A stretch of 64,000 bases of DNA from Alkalibacillus filiformis. Its GTDB lineage: Bacteria > Bacillota > Bacilli > Bacillales > Alkalibacillaceae. Shown here piece by piece: positions 46,912 through 59,367 of this stretch; positions within the stretch are counted from its first letter, which is position 1, and the number at the start of each line of letters is the position of its first letter. The notes under the pieces were generated by a model that was given only the letters and a program-made list of their open reading frames with translations, ran no database searches and had not been told where the DNA came from. The position numbers and the translations under genes are program-made. Location of the stretch: positions 183,711 through 247,710 of the forward strand of contig NZ_JAUSUP010000002.1 of NCBI RefSeq assembly GCF_030814115.1, read 5' to 3'.

Positions 46912-47133
46912 ATGGCAGAGCCAATTGAAATTAAAACGGATGAGATTACTTTAGGGCAATTTATCAAATTAGCCAATATTGTAGAATCAGGCGGAATGGT
47001 GAAGATGTTTTTACAAGATTATAACGTTTATGTAAATGACGAACAGGATCAAAGACGAGGTCGCAAGCTAAAAATCGATGATCGCGTTGAGATTGAAGAT
47101 GTTGGTACTTTTATCGTAGCAAAAGAAAACTAA
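46912..47133 (+). CDS. yaaA: S4-domain protein YaaA (RlbA)
   Basis: 73 residues. ITLGQFIKLANIVESGGMVKMFLQDYNVYVNDEQDQRRGRKLKIDD is an S4-type RNA-binding fold. The B. subtilis homologue is implicated in 50S assembly. It lies 23 bp before recF in the conserved dnaN-yaaA-recF order. ATG follows GAAGGTGAAATA. Confidence 0.96.
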   Translation: MAEPIEIKTDEITLGQFIKLANIVESGGMVKMFLQDYNVYVNDEQDQRRGRKLKIDDRVEIEDVGTFIVAKEN

Positions 47134-47156
47134 CTAAGAATTAGGAGTCTCATTTT

Positions 47157-48275
47157 ATGTATATAAAGGAAATCTCGATAGAAAATTATCGAAATTATGA
47201 TGAGCTATCATTACAATTTGATAATCAAATTAATGTCATTATCGGTGAGAACGCACAGGGGAAAACAAATCTTATGGAGGCTATTTACGTATTAGCCTTT
47301 ACAAAATCTCATCGAACATCAAAAGATAAAGAATTAATAAAATGGGACTCTAATTATGCTAAAATAAAAGGAGATGTATTTAAACGTAATCGCTCCTTCC
47401 CTTTAGAAGTCATTTTTTCTCAAAAAGGAAAAAAGGCAAAGTTTAATCATATTGAGCAGAAACGGTTAAGTGATTATATTGGGGCTTTAAATGTCGTCAT
47501 GTTTGCTCCTGAACATCTTAATTTAGTAAAGGGAAGCCCACAAGAGCGACGTAAGTTTATTGATATGGAAATAGGCCAAATTCAGCCTGTTTATATATAC
47601 CACCTTGGTCAATATCAAAAGATATTAAAACAACGCAATGCACTTTTAAAAGACTTACAGAGACAAAAACAATCAGATCGGACCATGTTAAAAGTTTTAA
47701 CAGAGCAATTAATTGAACATGGAAGTATAGTTTTAAAGAAAAGGCTACAATTCCTTCAAAAGTTAAGAGAGTGGGCTACTCCAATTCATGATGGCATAAG
47801 TCGTGGTTTAGAAGCGTTAACCATTGATTATGAAGGGTCTATTAATGTATCAGAAGACACTGAATTGGAGAGAATAATAGAGACATATACCTCTTATTAT
47901 GACTCCATTGAAGACCGAGAAGTTGAGCGAGGAACGACATTAGCAGGTCCACATCGGGATGACTTAATTTTCTACGTTAATGATCGTAATGTTCAAACTT
48001 ATGGTTCACAAGGACAACAAAGAACAACAGCCTTATCTTTAAAATTAGCGGAAATTGAATTAATTGATCAAGAAGTAGGTGAGTATCCTATTCTTTTATT
48101 AGATGATGTTTTAAGTGAGTTAGATGACCATAGACAATCTCATTTACTTAATACCATTCAAGGAAAAGTCCAAACATTTGTTACAACAACAAATATTGAT
48201 GGGATTCACCATGAAACGTTAAAAGAAGCACAAATATTTAATATTCACAACGGACAGTTGTTATCAGAAAGGTGA
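47157..48275 (+). CDS. recF: DNA replication and repair protein RecF
   Basis: 372 residues, SMC/ABC-type ATPase. Walker A is [19 protein letters not shown], the ABC signature [18 protein letters not shown], and Walker [14 protein letters not shown]. It helps load RecA at gaps with RecO and RecR. The lid and arm regions are intact. It lies 9 bp before remB. Confidence 0.98.
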   Translation: MYIKEISIENYRNYDELSLQFDNQINVIIGENAQGKTNLMEAIYVLAFTKSHRTSKDKELIKWDSNYAKIKGDVFKRNRSFPLEVIFSQKGKKAKFNHIEQKRLSDYIGALNVVMFAPEHLNLVKGSPQERRKFIDMEIGQIQPVYIYHLGQYQKILKQRNALLKDLQRQKQSDRTMLKVLTEQLIEHGSIVLKKRLQFLQKLREWATPIHDGISRGLEALTIDYEGSINVSEDTELERIIETYTSYYDSIEDREVERGTTLAGPHRDDLIFYVNDRNVQTYGSQGQQRTTALSLKLAEIELIDQEVGEYPILLLDDVLSELDDHRQSHLLNTIQGKVQTFVTTTNIDGIHHETLKEAQIFNIHNGQLLSER

Positions 48276-48284
48276 GGTTCACTG

Positions 48285-48569
48285 TTGTTTATACATATTG
48301 GTGATGAACACGTCATTCAATCCGATGAAGTCATTTCGATTATTGATTACACATTATATAACTCTTCATCCATTATTGAAGAAATGATTTTTAATCAACG
48401 TAAAAACGGAAATGTGACAGAAGTGCAATATGAGGAACCAAAATCAATTGTAGTTACAGTCGATCACATTTATTTTAGTTCTTTATCTGTATCCACATTG
48501 AATAAGCGTGCGCAAATTTCAAATATTTTAGATCAAATTGATGAAGTTACTGAGGATACGCCTGAGTAA
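48285..48569 (+). CDS. remB: Extracellular matrix regulator RemB (YaaB, DUF370)
   Basis: 94 residues. FIHIGDEHVIQSDEVISIIDY is the DUF370 core. It is a RemA-like small DNA-binding protein; in B. subtilis RemB affects matrix gene expression. The start is TTG after GGTGAGG. It lies between recF and gyrB, its usual place. It is probably co-transcribed with recF. Confidence 0.92.
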   Translation: MFIHIGDEHVIQSDEVISIIDYTLYNSSSIIEEMIFNQRKNGNVTEVQYEEPKSIVVTVDHIYFSSLSVSTLNKRAQISNILDQIDEVTEDTPE

Positions 48570-48572
48570 TGA

Positions 48573-50531
<1,959 letters not shown>

Positions 50532-50540
50532 CAGTGAATC

Positions 50541-50566
50541 ATTAACGCCTAATCTTTGGCGTTAAT
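50541..50566 (+). terminator. Weak hairpin between gyrB and gyrA
   Basis: Arms ATTAACGCC and GGCGTTAAT with an 8-nt loop, followed by GTTCTTCTG. The T-tract is poor, so it may attenuate rather than end transcription. Confidence 0.45.
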
Positions 50567-50594
50567 GTTCTTCTGAATAGGGAGGTAATCACTT

Positions 50595-53117
50595 TTGGAT
50601 CAACAACGTCCTCAAGTTCAAGAAATAAATATTAGCCAAGAAATGCGAACGTCATTTTTAGATTATGCGATGAGTGTTATCGTATCTCGTGCATTACCAG
50701 ATGTTCGTGACGGTTTAAAACCTGTTCACCGTCGTATTTTATATGCTATGCATGATTTAGGAATGCATTCAGATAAAGCTTATAAAAAATCAGCACGTAT
50801 TGTCGGTGAAGTGATTGGTAAGTACCACCCACACGGTGATTCAGCCGTATACGATGCGATGGTACGTATGGCACAAGATTTTAACTTCCGTTACATGCTA
50901 GTAGATGGTCATGGTAACTTCGGTTCTGTTGACGGTGATGCAGCAGCTGCAATGCGTTATACAGAAGCGAGAATGTCTAAAATCTCAATGGAAATTTTAC
51001 GCGATATTAATAAAAACACGATTGACTATGCAGAGAACTACGATGGTACAGAAAAAGAACCGGTCGTATTACCAGCTCGATTCCCTAACCTTTTAGTTAA
51101 TGGTGCATCAGGTATTGCTGTTGGTATGGCAACGAATATCCCGCCACACCAGTTAGGTGAAGTTATTGATGCTGTTTTAGCTTTAAGTGAAAATCCTGAT
51201 ATAACAATCCAAGAACTAATGGAAGGATATATTCACGGACCAGACTTTCCAACTGGTGGACAAATTTTAGGTAGAAGCGGAATTAGGCAAGCTTTTGAAA
51301 CTGGAAAAGGTTCAGTAACGATCCGTTCTAAAGCAGATATTGAAGAAGATGCAAACGGTAAAGCAAAAATCATTGTTACCGAGATTCCATTCCAAGTAAA
51401 CAAAGCGAGATTAATCGAGAAAATTGCGGAGTTAGTTCGAGACAAGAAGATTGATGGAATTACAGACTTACGTGATGAATCCGACCGTGATGGTTTAAGA
51501 GTCGTCATTGAAGTTCGTCGTGATACAAATCCTAATGTCGTTTTAAATAATCTTTATAAACAGACAGCCTTACAAACTTCATTCGGTATTAATATGCTTG
51601 CTTTAGTAGATGGACAGCCTAAAGTATTAAACTTAAAACAATCATTAAGTCATTACTTAGAACACCAAAAAGTAGTCATTGTTAGAAGAACACAGTTTGA
51701 ATTAGATAAAGCTGAAGCTAGAGCGCATATATTAGAAGGTTTACGTATTGCATTAGATCACTTAGATGAAGTCATCGAACTAATTCGTCAATCACAAACG
51801 ACTGATATAGCCCGTGAAGGTTTAATCACGCGTTTTGGCTTATCTGAAAAACAAGCGCAAGCGATCTTAGATATGCGCTTGCAGCGACTAACAGGTTTAG
51901 AACGTGAAAAGATTGAAAATGAATATAGTGAATTATCAGAGTTAATTGCGGAGCTTAAAGCGATTTTAGCTGATGAAAATAAAGTATTAGAGATTATTCG
52001 CGAAGAATTACTTGAAGTTAAAGAACGCTTTAATGATAAACGTCGAACTGAAATTGTTGCCGGCGGCGTTGACTTAATTGAAGATGAAGACTTAATTCCA
52101 GAAGAAACTGTAGTCATCACAGTAACACATAAGGGTTATGTAAAACGTTTACCAGCAACAACTTATCGTACACAAAACCGTGGTGGACGAGGTATTCAAG
52201 GTATGAATACTAATGATGATGACTTTGTTGAACATTTAATATCGACTTCGACACACGATACGCTATTGTTCTTTACGAATAAAGGTAAAGTGTATCGGGC
52301 TAAGGGGTATGAAATCCCAGAGTTTAGTCGTACAGCGAAAGGCTTACCGCTTGTGAATGTGATTGAAATTGAAAATGATGAGTGGGTCAATGCTGTAATT
52401 ACAGTGAGTGAGTTTGTTGATGATTGGTATTTATTCTTCACAACGAAAAACGGATTATCCAAGCGTACTACTTTAGAACAGTTTGCTAATATTCGTCGCG
52501 GAGGTTTAAGAGCCATTAACTTACGTGAAGATGATGAGTTAATCTCCGTTCGACTAACAGATGGTGAAAAGCAAATTATGATTGGTACTAAAGATGGTTC
52601 ATTAATTCGTTTCGATGAACAAAATGTACGCGTTATGGGTCGTACCGCAACGGGAGTTAAAGGTATTACATTACATGATGAAGATGAAGTCGTTTCTATG
52701 GAAATCTTGAATGCAGGTGTTGAAGTACTAACGGTAACGTCAAAAGGTTACGGTAAACGCACACCAGAGAGTGAATACCGCATGCAAAACCGTGGAGGTA
52801 AAGGTATTTTAACTTGTAAGCTTAACCCGAGAAATGGTCATGTCGTTGCTGTTAAACCAGTAACAGGTGAAGAAGATCTCATGATTATTACTGTTGATGG
52901 CGTGTTAATTCGTATGCCTTCTGAATCGATTTCTACTACAGGACGTAACACACAAGGTGTTCGTTTAATTAGACTTTCAGAAGAAGAAGAAGTAGCAACT
53001 GTAGCTCCTGTTGAAAAAGAAGAAGACGCCCCAGATGAACTAGAAGAAGACGTAAAAGAAAATGAAGAAACTATTGAAAATGATGGAAAAGATGACGAAA
53101 TAAAGAATGAAGAGTAA
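50595..53117 (+). CDS. gyrA: DNA gyrase subunit A
   Basis: 840 residues. The N-terminal breakage-reunion domain contains the quinolone-resistance segment [17 protein letters not shown] with Ser and Asp at the sensitive positions (wild-type pattern) and the catalytic Tyr in RYTEARM. The C-terminal beta-pinwheel has [11 protein letters not shown] (GyrA box), and the tail is extremely acidic ([19 protein letters not shown]). The start codon is TTG, 9 nt after GGGAGGT. It is paired with gyrB upstream. Confidence 0.98.
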   Translation: MDQQRPQVQEINISQEMRTSFLDYAMSVIVSRALPDVRDGLKPVHRRILYAMHDLGMHSDKAYKKSARIVGEVIGKYHPHGDSAVYDAMVRMAQDFNFRYMLVDGHGNFGSVDGDAAAAMRYTEARMSKISMEILRDINKNTIDYAENYDGTEKEPVVLPARFPNLLVNGASGIAVGMATNIPPHQLGEVIDAVLALSENPDITIQELMEGYIHGPDFPTGGQILGRSGIRQAFETGKGSVTIRSKADIEEDANGKAKIIVTEIPFQVNKARLIEKIAELVRDKKIDGITDLRDESDRDGLRVVIEVRRDTNPNVVLNNLYKQTALQTSFGINMLALVDGQPKVLNLKQSLSHYLEHQKVVIVRRTQFELDKAEARAHILEGLRIALDHLDEVIELIRQSQTTDIAREGLITRFGLSEKQAQAILDMRLQRLTGLEREKIENEYSELSELIAELKAILADENKVLEIIREELLEVKERFNDKRRTEIVAGGVDLIEDEDLIPEETVVITVTHKGYVKRLPATTYRTQNRGGRGIQGMNTNDDDFVEHLISTSTHDTLLFFTNKGKVYRAKGYEIPEFSRTAKGLPLVNVIEIENDEWVNAVITVSEFVDDWYLFFTTKNGLSKRTTLEQFANIRRGGLRAINLREDDELISVRLTDGEKQIMIGTKDGSLIRFDEQNVRVMGRTATGVKGITLHDEDEVVSMEILNAGVEVLTVTSKGYGKRTPESEYRMQNRGGKGILTCKLNPRNGHVVAVKPVTGEEDLMIITVDGVLIRMPSESISTTGRNTQGVRLIRLSEEEEVATVAPVEKEEDAPDELEEDVKENEETIENDGKDDEIKNEE

Positions 53118-53152
53118 ATATATAACGACTAAGACTTAAGAGGTGTTAGGTT

Positions 53153-54214
53153 ATGAAAGTTCATCCACAACAGCTTATTCCAGGATGTTTAATAATAAAA
53201 GACGTAATGGGTCAAACGCTGACTCCTATTATTCCAAAAAATACTGTTGTGGAGCCTATACACTTACAAGTATTAAAAAAGTTTAAGGTGTTAGAAGTTG
53301 ATATTGCAAATAAGTTAGTTAATGGTGATGTTTTTGAGACAGGTGACCCGGAAGATCTTATTGAAGAACAGGACATGCCTTTTTATGAACATTATGTCGA
53401 TGTCGTTAAAAAGACAAAAGATCTGTTTAAATCTTGGGATTATCGTTCAAAAATTGATGTACAAAAAATTCGTGAGCTTATTTACCCGTTAATAGAACAA
53501 GGGGAAAATAAAAGTGATGTATTGTTAAAAATGCACCATTATAATAAGCCGGACAGTTATTTTTATTATCATATTGTCTCCGTGCCAGTGATTGCAACCT
53601 TCTTGGCAAAACAATTAGGGTATAGCAGTAAAGAACGGCTTAATATTGCACTTGCTGCTTTTTTAAGTGATATTGGTATGCTTAAAGACCAAGAAGATAT
53701 TTACTCACAAAACCGAAACTTAACACAAGAAGAATTTAAAAAGATTAGACAACACCCAATTGAATCCTATCGACTCATTGAAAACTTACCAATTCACCAA
53801 GATGTAAAAGTAGCAGTACTTCAACATCATGAAAGAACAGATGGATCGGGTTATCCTATGGGTGTTAAAGCAGATAAAATTCATCCATTTGCTAACATTA
53901 TTGCAGTAAGCGATGTATTTCATGCTATGACTTCAGAAAGAATATATCGACATAAACAATCGCCATACAAAGTGGTTGAAGAGTTAATGAAAGATCATAT
54001 TGATAAGTTAGATATGAAAGTTTTAAATCAGCTCGCGAAGTCGATTGTTAACTTTAGTAATGGTACTCAAGTAAAACTATCAAATAATGAATATGGAACG
54101 ATTGTTTTTACAGATGAAAGGCACCCAACACGTCCTTTAGTAAAACTAACTCGTAATCAGGAAATTATAAATTTAATAGATGATAAAACTATTTATATTG
54201 AGGAAATCTTATAA
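53153..54214 (+). CDS. HD-GYP-like domain protein with altered HD motif
   Basis: 353 residues, cytoplasmic. After an N-terminal beta-rich region (about 1-75), the HD-GYP domain spans about 135-300. It keeps His140, HP (His201), HHERTDGSGYP (His225/226, GYP 233-235) and Asp254, but the canonical His-Asp of the HD pair reads SDIG (Ser172-Asp173). HD-GYP enzymes hydrolyse c-di-GMP with a bi- or trinuclear metal site; losing this His may weaken activity or leave a binding protein. It lies 35 bp after gyrA behind AAGAGGTG and ends with its own terminator. Replacement versus annotation error can be excluded, since the codon is AGT in a clear frame. Confidence 0.85.
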   Translation: MKVHPQQLIPGCLIIKDVMGQTLTPIIPKNTVVEPIHLQVLKKFKVLEVDIANKLVNGDVFETGDPEDLIEEQDMPFYEHYVDVVKKTKDLFKSWDYRSKIDVQKIRELIYPLIEQGENKSDVLLKMHHYNKPDSYFYYHIVSVPVIATFLAKQLGYSSKERLNIALAAFLSDIGMLKDQEDIYSQNRNLTQEEFKKIRQHPIESYRLIENLPIHQDVKVAVLQHHERTDGSGYPMGVKADKIHPFANIIAVSDVFHAMTSERIYRHKQSPYKVVEELMKDHIDKLDMKVLNQLAKSIVNFSNGTQVKLSNNEYGTIVFTDERHPTRPLVKLTRNQEIINLIDDKTIYIEEIL

Positions 54215-54215
54215 T

Positions 54216-54253
54216 AAAAAGCCATTAGTTACTAAGGTGACTAATGGCTTTTT
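54216..54253 (+). terminator. Terminator after the HD-GYP-like gene
   Basis: Perfect 14-bp arms AAAAAGCCATTAGT and ACTAATGGCTTTTT with a short loop, directly after the stop codon. Confidence 0.9.
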
Positions 54254-54427
54254 ATTATGTTCGACAAAATTTTAAGTCTATTTACGCATTTTTACTTTTC
54301 TATTAGAAAAACGATGTTGAGAGGTGAAAATTATTGTATAATAAAAGATGTTGGAATAGCCTAAAATATGATAGTTACAAAGCTATTCAAAATAGATTAT
54401 TAAGAGACTGGATTTGGGGGAACGTTT

Positions 54428-55750
54428 ATGAAACAAACTAAGAAAATCATCATGATGTTAACTATGGCAGCAGTGTTTCTGTTTAGTTCTTTAGTAGTTG
54501 CACCAATGGCAACTTTTGCAGAAGTCGATGTAGATGCTGAATCAGCTATTTTAGTTGATGCAGAGACAGGTGATATTTTATATGCAAAAGAAGCAGATAT
54601 CGCATTGCCTCCAGCAAGTATGACAAAGGTAATGACAGAGTATTTAGTATCAGAAGCTGTTGCAAATGGCGATATTAGTTGGGATACGACAACTGAAATA
54701 AGTGAGTATGCCTACTCTATCTCAGCAAATAACACATTTTCAGGTGTAGGGTTACGTTTGGATCATGAATACACAGTAAAAGAATTATATGATGCAATGG
54801 CCATTTATTCTGATAATGCAACTTCGATTGCATTAGCTGAGCTTGTTGCTGGTTCTGAAGGCGAATTTGTAAAAATGATGAATGAAAAAGCTGACGAGAT
54901 GGGTATGCCTGATGCACACTTTGTAAATTCAACTGGGCTTGCGAATAGTCATTTAGGAGACAATTACCCTGAGGGAACAGAACCAGATGATGATAACTTA
55001 TTATCAGCGCGTTCAATGGCGATTTTAGCATATAATCTAGTTAATGATTATCCAGATTCTCTTGATGTGTCTAGTGTACCAACACAAGAGTTTGAAGGTC
55101 ATGAAATGTTGAACTTTAACTGGATGTTACCAGGTATGCCTGGTCATATTGCACAGTATACTTATGAAGGTCTTGACGGACTTAAGACAGGTTATACCGA
55201 ATTAGCAGGGTATACTTTCACTGGTACAGCAGAACGAGATGGGACAAGGTTAATTTCTGTCGTTATGCGAACAGATAGTGTTGAGGAACGCTTCTCTGAA
55301 ACTGAAAAGTTATTAGACTACGGTTTTGAGAATTTCTCTAAACAAGTTCTGTTTGAAGAAGGTTATCAAGTAGAAGATGAATCAACGATCCCAGTCGTTA
55401 AAGGTAAAGAAAATGAAGTTGATATTGCATCAGCAGAAGCAATTGAAGCAATGGTTCGTAACGGTGAAGAGGATCTTTATTCTGTGACGCTTCAATTAGA
55501 TGAGGAAGTACTAAATGAAGAAGGTGCGTTAGAGGCGCCAGTAGAAGAAGGTTTAGAAGTTGGTCAATTAGTGTTAACATATGAAGGAGATTTAGATTAC
55601 GGCAACTTATCATCTGATGAAGAAGCAGTTGAAGTGCCGGTATATACGACTGATGAAGTCGAACGTTCTAATTGGTTCATGCTAATCTTACAAGCCATTG
55701 GCGACTTCTTTGTTGGTCTGTTTAATAGTATTAAAGGGATTTTCACTTAA
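54428..55750 (+). CDS. dacA: D-alanyl-D-alanine carboxypeptidase DacA (PBP5)
   Basis: 440 residues. A signal peptide ends near residue 31 (ATFA). The penicillin-binding domain has SxxK at Ser64-Lys67 (PASMTKVM), SxN at Ser128-Asn130 (YSDNAT) and KTG at 253-255 (LKTGYTE). A beta-rich PBP5 C-terminal domain and an amphipathic anchor (SNWFMLILQAIGDFFVGLFNSIKGIF) follow. It trims the terminal D-Ala from pentapeptides outside the membrane. ATG follows GGGGGAACG. The dacA-pdxS-pdxT-serS order is conserved in Bacillus. Confidence 0.98.
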   Translation: MKQTKKIIMMLTMAAVFLFSSLVVAPMATFAEVDVDAESAILVDAETGDILYAKEADIALPPASMTKVMTEYLVSEAVANGDISWDTTTEISEYAYSISANNTFSGVGLRLDHEYTVKELYDAMAIYSDNATSIALAELVAGSEGEFVKMMNEKADEMGMPDAHFVNSTGLANSHLGDNYPEGTEPDDDNLLSARSMAILAYNLVNDYPDSLDVSSVPTQEFEGHEMLNFNWMLPGMPGHIAQYTYEGLDGLKTGYTELAGYTFTGTAERDGTRLISVVMRTDSVEERFSETEKLLDYGFENFSKQVLFEEGYQVEDESTIPVVKGKENEVDIASAEAIEAMVRNGEEDLYSVTLQLDEEVLNEEGALEAPVEEGLEVGQLVLTYEGDLDYGNLSSDEEAVEVPVYTTDEVERSNWFMLILQAIGDFFVGLFNSIKGIFT

Positions 55751-55782
55751 GCACAACCTAAAAGAATAAGGGGGAGTTTTAA

Positions 55783-56670
55783 ATGTCAACAAGTGTAGGA
55801 ACAAATCGTGTCAAAAGAGGAATGGCTGAAATGCAAAAAGGCGGCGTCATTATGGACGTTGTTAATGCAGAACAAGCTAAAATTGCTGAGGCAGCTGGAG
55901 CTGTAGCTGTCATGGCATTAGAGCGTGTACCGTCAGATATTCGCGCTGCAGGTGGTGTTGCACGTATGGCAGATCCAACTGTTACAGAAGAAGTACTAAA
56001 TGCTGTTAGTATCCCAGTAATGGCTAAAGCACGTATTGGTCATATTGTTGAGGCACGTGTTTTAGAAGCGATGGGTGCTGATTACATTGATGAAAGTGAA
56101 GTTTTAACGCCAGCTGACGATATTTATCATATTGATAAAAACGACTTTACTGTACCGTTTGTCTGTGGTTGCCGTAACTTAGGTGAAGCTCTGCGTCGTA
56201 TTGGGGAAGGTGCTTCAATGTTACGTACGAAAGGTGAGCCGGGTACTGGTAATATCGTTGAAGCGGTTCGTCATATGCGCGAAGTTCAAACGCAAATCCG
56301 CCAAGTTCAAAGCATGGCAAAAGATGAGTTAATGGTCTATGCAAAAGAAACGGGTGCTCCATATGAGTTACTATTACAAATTCAAGAAGAAGGTCGTTTA
56401 CCAGTTGTAAACTTTGCTGCAGGTGGGATTGCGACACCTTCAGATGCCGCTCTAATGATGGAGTTAGGTGCTGATGGTGTATTTGTTGGTTCAGGTATTT
56501 TTAAATCAGATAATCCAGAAAAGTTTGCGCGTTCAATCGTAGAAGCAACAACTCACTATCAAGATTATGAATTAATCGCTAAACTTTCAAAAGACCTTGG
56601 TACAGCGATGCCAGGTTTAGAAATGTCATCTTTACAAGAACAAGATCGCATGCAAGATCGCAGTGAATAA
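55783..56670 (+). CDS. pdxS: Pyridoxal 5'-phosphate synthase lyase subunit PdxS
   Basis: 295 residues, (beta/alpha)8 barrel. [34 protein letters not shown] with the active-site Lys, and the [30 protein letters not shown] phosphate site are diagnostic. With ammonia from PdxT it makes PLP from ribose 5-phosphate and glyceraldehyde 3-phosphate. It lies 12 bp before pdxT. Highly conserved. Confidence 0.99.
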   Translation: MSTSVGTNRVKRGMAEMQKGGVIMDVVNAEQAKIAEAAGAVAVMALERVPSDIRAAGGVARMADPTVTEEVLNAVSIPVMAKARIGHIVEARVLEAMGADYIDESEVLTPADDIYHIDKNDFTVPFVCGCRNLGEALRRIGEGASMLRTKGEPGTGNIVEAVRHMREVQTQIRQVQSMAKDELMVYAKETGAPYELLLQIQEEGRLPVVNFAAGGIATPSDAALMMELGADGVFVGSGIFKSDNPEKFARSIVEATTHYQDYELIAKLSKDLGTAMPGLEMSSLQEQDRMQDRSE

Positions 56671-56682
56671 AGGGGTATCTTT

Positions 56683-57279
56683 ATGACAACAATTGGTGTA
56701 TTAGGACTACAAGGTGCTATTCGTGAGCATGTTAGATCAATTGAAGCTTGCGGTAAAGAAGCGGTCATTGTGAAAAAGCCAGAGCAATTAGAAGAGGTGG
56801 ATGGATTAATCCTACCTGGTGGTGAAAGTACAACGATGAGACGTTTAATTGATCGTTATAACTTTTTTGAGCCACTTCAACAGTTTGGAAAAGCTGGAAA
56901 GCCGATTTTTGGAACATGTGCTGGGCTCATTTTATTAGCATCAGATATAGAAGGTCAAAATGATGCACACCTTGGCTTAATGGACATGACTGTAGCTCGT
57001 AATGCTTTTGGTAGACAGAAAGAAAGTTTTGAAGTACCAGTTGAGATTAAAGGTGTTGCAGAAGACTTTGAAGCAGTATTTATTCGAGCACCTTATATAT
57101 TAGAAGTTAAAGCAGATACAGAAGTTTTAGGTGTATATGATGGTAAGATTGTCGCAGCCCAACAAGGTCATTTGTTAGCGACGGCATTTCACCCAGAATT
57201 GACAGACGACCATCGTTTAGTTCAACATTTTGTAGAAATGGTTGATCAAGCAAATGGTAATAAACTTGCTTCTGTATAA
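56683..57279 (+). CDS. pdxT: Pyridoxal 5'-phosphate synthase glutaminase subunit PdxT
   Basis: 198 residues, class I glutamine amidotransferase. [12 protein letters not shown] at the N-terminus, the oxyanion LPGGESTTM, nucleophile Cys in [10 protein letters not shown] and the His-x-Glu in [11 protein letters not shown] complete the triad. It feeds ammonia to the PdxS barrel. ATG follows AAAGGGGTATCTTT. Confidence 0.99.
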   Translation: MTTIGVLGLQGAIREHVRSIEACGKEAVIVKKPEQLEEVDGLILPGGESTTMRRLIDRYNFFEPLQQFGKAGKPIFGTCAGLILLASDIEGQNDAHLGLMDMTVARNAFGRQKESFEVPVEIKGVAEDFEAVFIRAPYILEVKADTEVLGVYDGKIVAAQQGHLLATAFHPELTDDHRLVQHFVEMVDQANGNKLASV

Positions 57280-57307
57280 AATGTAAGGTATATTAATTGT
57301 TATAAAT

Positions 57308-57563
57308 GACGAATTAAATGCGTTGATAGGAATTAGTAACAAGTTTTGTGTTTATTTCAGAGAGCTAGTGGGTGCTGTGAACTAGTATAAACGGCTTGTG
57401 AATCCATCCTTAAGCAGGTTGACCGAACTAAAGTAAGTCAATCCGGTTAAGTGCCGTTAAAACTTAACAAGTTGGAAGAGACTAACTCTTCAACAAGGGT
57501 GGCAACGCGGGAGAATACCTCGTCCCTTTACTACAGGTTTATGTAGTAAAGGGGCGTTTTTTG
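57308..57563 (+). promoter_or_regulatory. T-box riboswitch controlling serS
   Basis: Stem I shows the hallmark GAGAGCTAGTGGGTGCTGTG. The specifier loop GTGAATCCATCC carries a serine codon TCC at 57403-57405. The antiterminator box is AGGGTGGCAACGCGG at about 57496-57510, whose TGGC can pair with the GCCA end of tRNA-Ser. The terminator CGTCCCTTTACTACA / TGTAGTAAAGGGGCG then TTTTTT closes it at 57521-57563. Uncharged tRNA-Ser should stabilise the antiterminator. Confidence 0.93.
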
Positions 57564-57598
57564 TTTTTAAGCTCTATTAATTTTTAGGAGGAATAGAC

Positions 57599-58879
57599 AT
57601 GCTTGATTTAAAGTATTTGCGACAAAATTTTGATGAAGTAAAAGCAAAAATGCAAAATCGTGGTGAAGATTTAACTGATCTAGACAAGTTTTTAGATTGG
57701 GATGAGAAAAGACGAGCTTATATTCAAGAATCAGAAGAATTAAAAGCACGTCGTAATGAAGTATCAAAAGAAATCTCTCAGCTAAAAAAAGAAAAACAAG
57801 ATGCTGATCACCTTATTAAAGAAATGAGAGAAGTTGGTGACCGCGTTAAAGAAATCGATAGCCAATTAAATGAAGTAGAAGATCAACTAAACCAATTAAT
57901 GCTATCGATCCCGAACATCCCACATGAATCAGTGCCAGTTGGCGAAACAGAAGACGACAATGTTGAGGTTAAAAACTGGGGAGATGTACCGAACTTTGAC
58001 TTTGATGTTAAGCCACACTGGGATGTAGCAGATGAGTTAGACATTATTGATTTTGAACGTGCTTCTAAAGTTACAGGTAGCCGTTTTGCGTTTTATAAAG
58101 GGTTAGGCGCCCGTTTAGAACGTGCACTTATTAACTTTATGATGGACTTACATGCTGATGAACATGGTTATGAAGAGATGTTACCTCCTCAAATTGTCAA
58201 TCGTGATAGCTTAACAGGAACTGGGCAACTACCAAAGTTCGGAGCGGACGTATTTAAGTTAGAGGAGTGGGATTACTTCTTAATTCCAACAGCTGAAGTC
58301 CCTGTAACGAACGTTCATCGTGACGAAATTTTATCAGCTGACGATTTACCGAAGAAGTTCACAGCTTTTAGCACGAACTTTAGAAGTGAGGCTGGATCTG
58401 CTGGTCGTGATACGAGAGGCCTAATTAGACAGCATCAATTTAATAAGGTTGAGCTGGTACAATTAGTTAAACCAGAAGATTCTTATGATACGTTAGAGCA
58501 GTTAACAGGACACGCTGAAAAGGTTCTACAATTGCTAGAGCTGCCATACCGAGTAATGAACATGTGTACAGCTGATTTAGGTTTTACAGCGGCTAAGAAA
58601 TACGATATTGAAGTATGGATTCCAAGTTATGAAACTTATCGTGAAATTTCTTCTTGTTCAAACTTTGAGGATTTCCAAGCTCGTCGTGCTGGCTTAAGAT
58701 TCCGACGTGAAGCCAATGCAAAACCAGAGTTTGTCCACACTTTAAATGGATCAGGTTTAGCAGTAGGACGTACAGTTGCTGCCATTTTAGAAAACTATCA
58801 GAATGAAGACGGGTCTGTAACTATTCCACAAGTTTTAAGGCCATACATGGGTAATGTTGAGCGTATTTCTGCAAAGTAA
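57599..58879 (+). CDS. serS: Seryl-tRNA synthetase
   Basis: 426 residues, class II synthetase. The N-terminal antiparallel coiled coil (about 27-105) binds the long variable arm. Motif 2 ([25 protein letters not shown]) and motif 3 ([15 protein letters not shown]) are complete. It charges tRNA-Ser and is preceded by a serine T-box leader. ATG follows TAGGAGGAATAGAC. A strong terminator follows. Confidence 0.99.
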   Translation: MLDLKYLRQNFDEVKAKMQNRGEDLTDLDKFLDWDEKRRAYIQESEELKARRNEVSKEISQLKKEKQDADHLIKEMREVGDRVKEIDSQLNEVEDQLNQLMLSIPNIPHESVPVGETEDDNVEVKNWGDVPNFDFDVKPHWDVADELDIIDFERASKVTGSRFAFYKGLGARLERALINFMMDLHADEHGYEEMLPPQIVNRDSLTGTGQLPKFGADVFKLEEWDYFLIPTAEVPVTNVHRDEILSADDLPKKFTAFSTNFRSEAGSAGRDTRGLIRQHQFNKVELVQLVKPEDSYDTLEQLTGHAEKVLQLLELPYRVMNMCTADLGFTAAKKYDIEVWIPSYETYREISSCSNFEDFQARRAGLRFRREANAKPEFVHTLNGSGLAVGRTVAAILENYQNEDGSVTIPQVLRPYMGNVERISAK

Positions 58880-58890
58880 TATAAGCACTT

Positions 58891-58945
58891 AAAGTTGGGA
58901 CAGAAGGAGAGTTAATACACTCCTTCTGTCCCAACCTTATTTTTA
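58891..58945 (+). terminator. Terminator of serS
   Basis: Perfect 16-bp arms from GTTGGGACAGAAGGAG to CTCCTTCTGTCCCAAC, followed by CTTATTTTT. Confidence 0.9.
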
Positions 58946-59131
58946 ATTATAATTTTTTAAAATTCCTCTTTATAATTTAGATGTTCATGTGATATACTAA
59001 ATATCGTTGGTCGACAGAGGTTATGTAGCTTTTTGAAGCGATATAGCGGTTTTACAAGAAATTAAATATAATTTTATTTTTCATGTTGCATACTGTCGAA
59101 ACATATGATATATTTTATTTTGTCAGTTCAC

Positions 59132-59224
59132 GGAGGAGTACCCAAGTTCGGCTGAAGGGAGCGGTCTTGAAAACCGCCAGGGGCTTCACGGCCCGCGGGG
59201 GTTCGAATCCCTCCTCCTCCGCCA
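59132..59224 (+). tRNA. tRNA-Ser (anticodon TGA)
   Basis: 93 nt with a long variable arm. Acceptor GGAGGAG pairs with CTCCTCC, anticodon loop CTTGAAA, T-loop TTCGAAT, discriminator G and encoded CCA. It sits just downstream of serS, as in B. subtilis. Confidence 0.97.
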
Positions 59225-59267
59225 TATTTTTAACTTAAACTTAAATTTAAATAATAAAGTTCGAAAT

Positions 59268-59293
59268 GGTTACTACTAAAGTAGCCTTTTTTT
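59268..59293 (+). terminator. Terminator after tRNA-Ser
   Basis: GGTTACT pairs with AGTAGCC (one G-U) and is followed by TTTTTTT. Confidence 0.7.
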
Positions 59294-59347
59294 ATATGCA
59301 TTTGTATAGAAAATTTAAATATTACATAGACTCACGGTAGACTTATA

Positions 59348-59367
59348 AAAAAGGTAGGTACCTTTTT
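59348..59367 (+). promoter_or_regulatory. Hairpin enclosing the ribosome-binding site of the M23 gene
   Basis: AAAAAGGT and ACCTTTTT form an 8-bp stem with an AGGT loop, ending at the base before ATG 59368. The Shine-Dalgarno sequence (AAGGTAGG) is partly inside the stem and loop, so translation may be structure-controlled. Confidence 0.45.
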
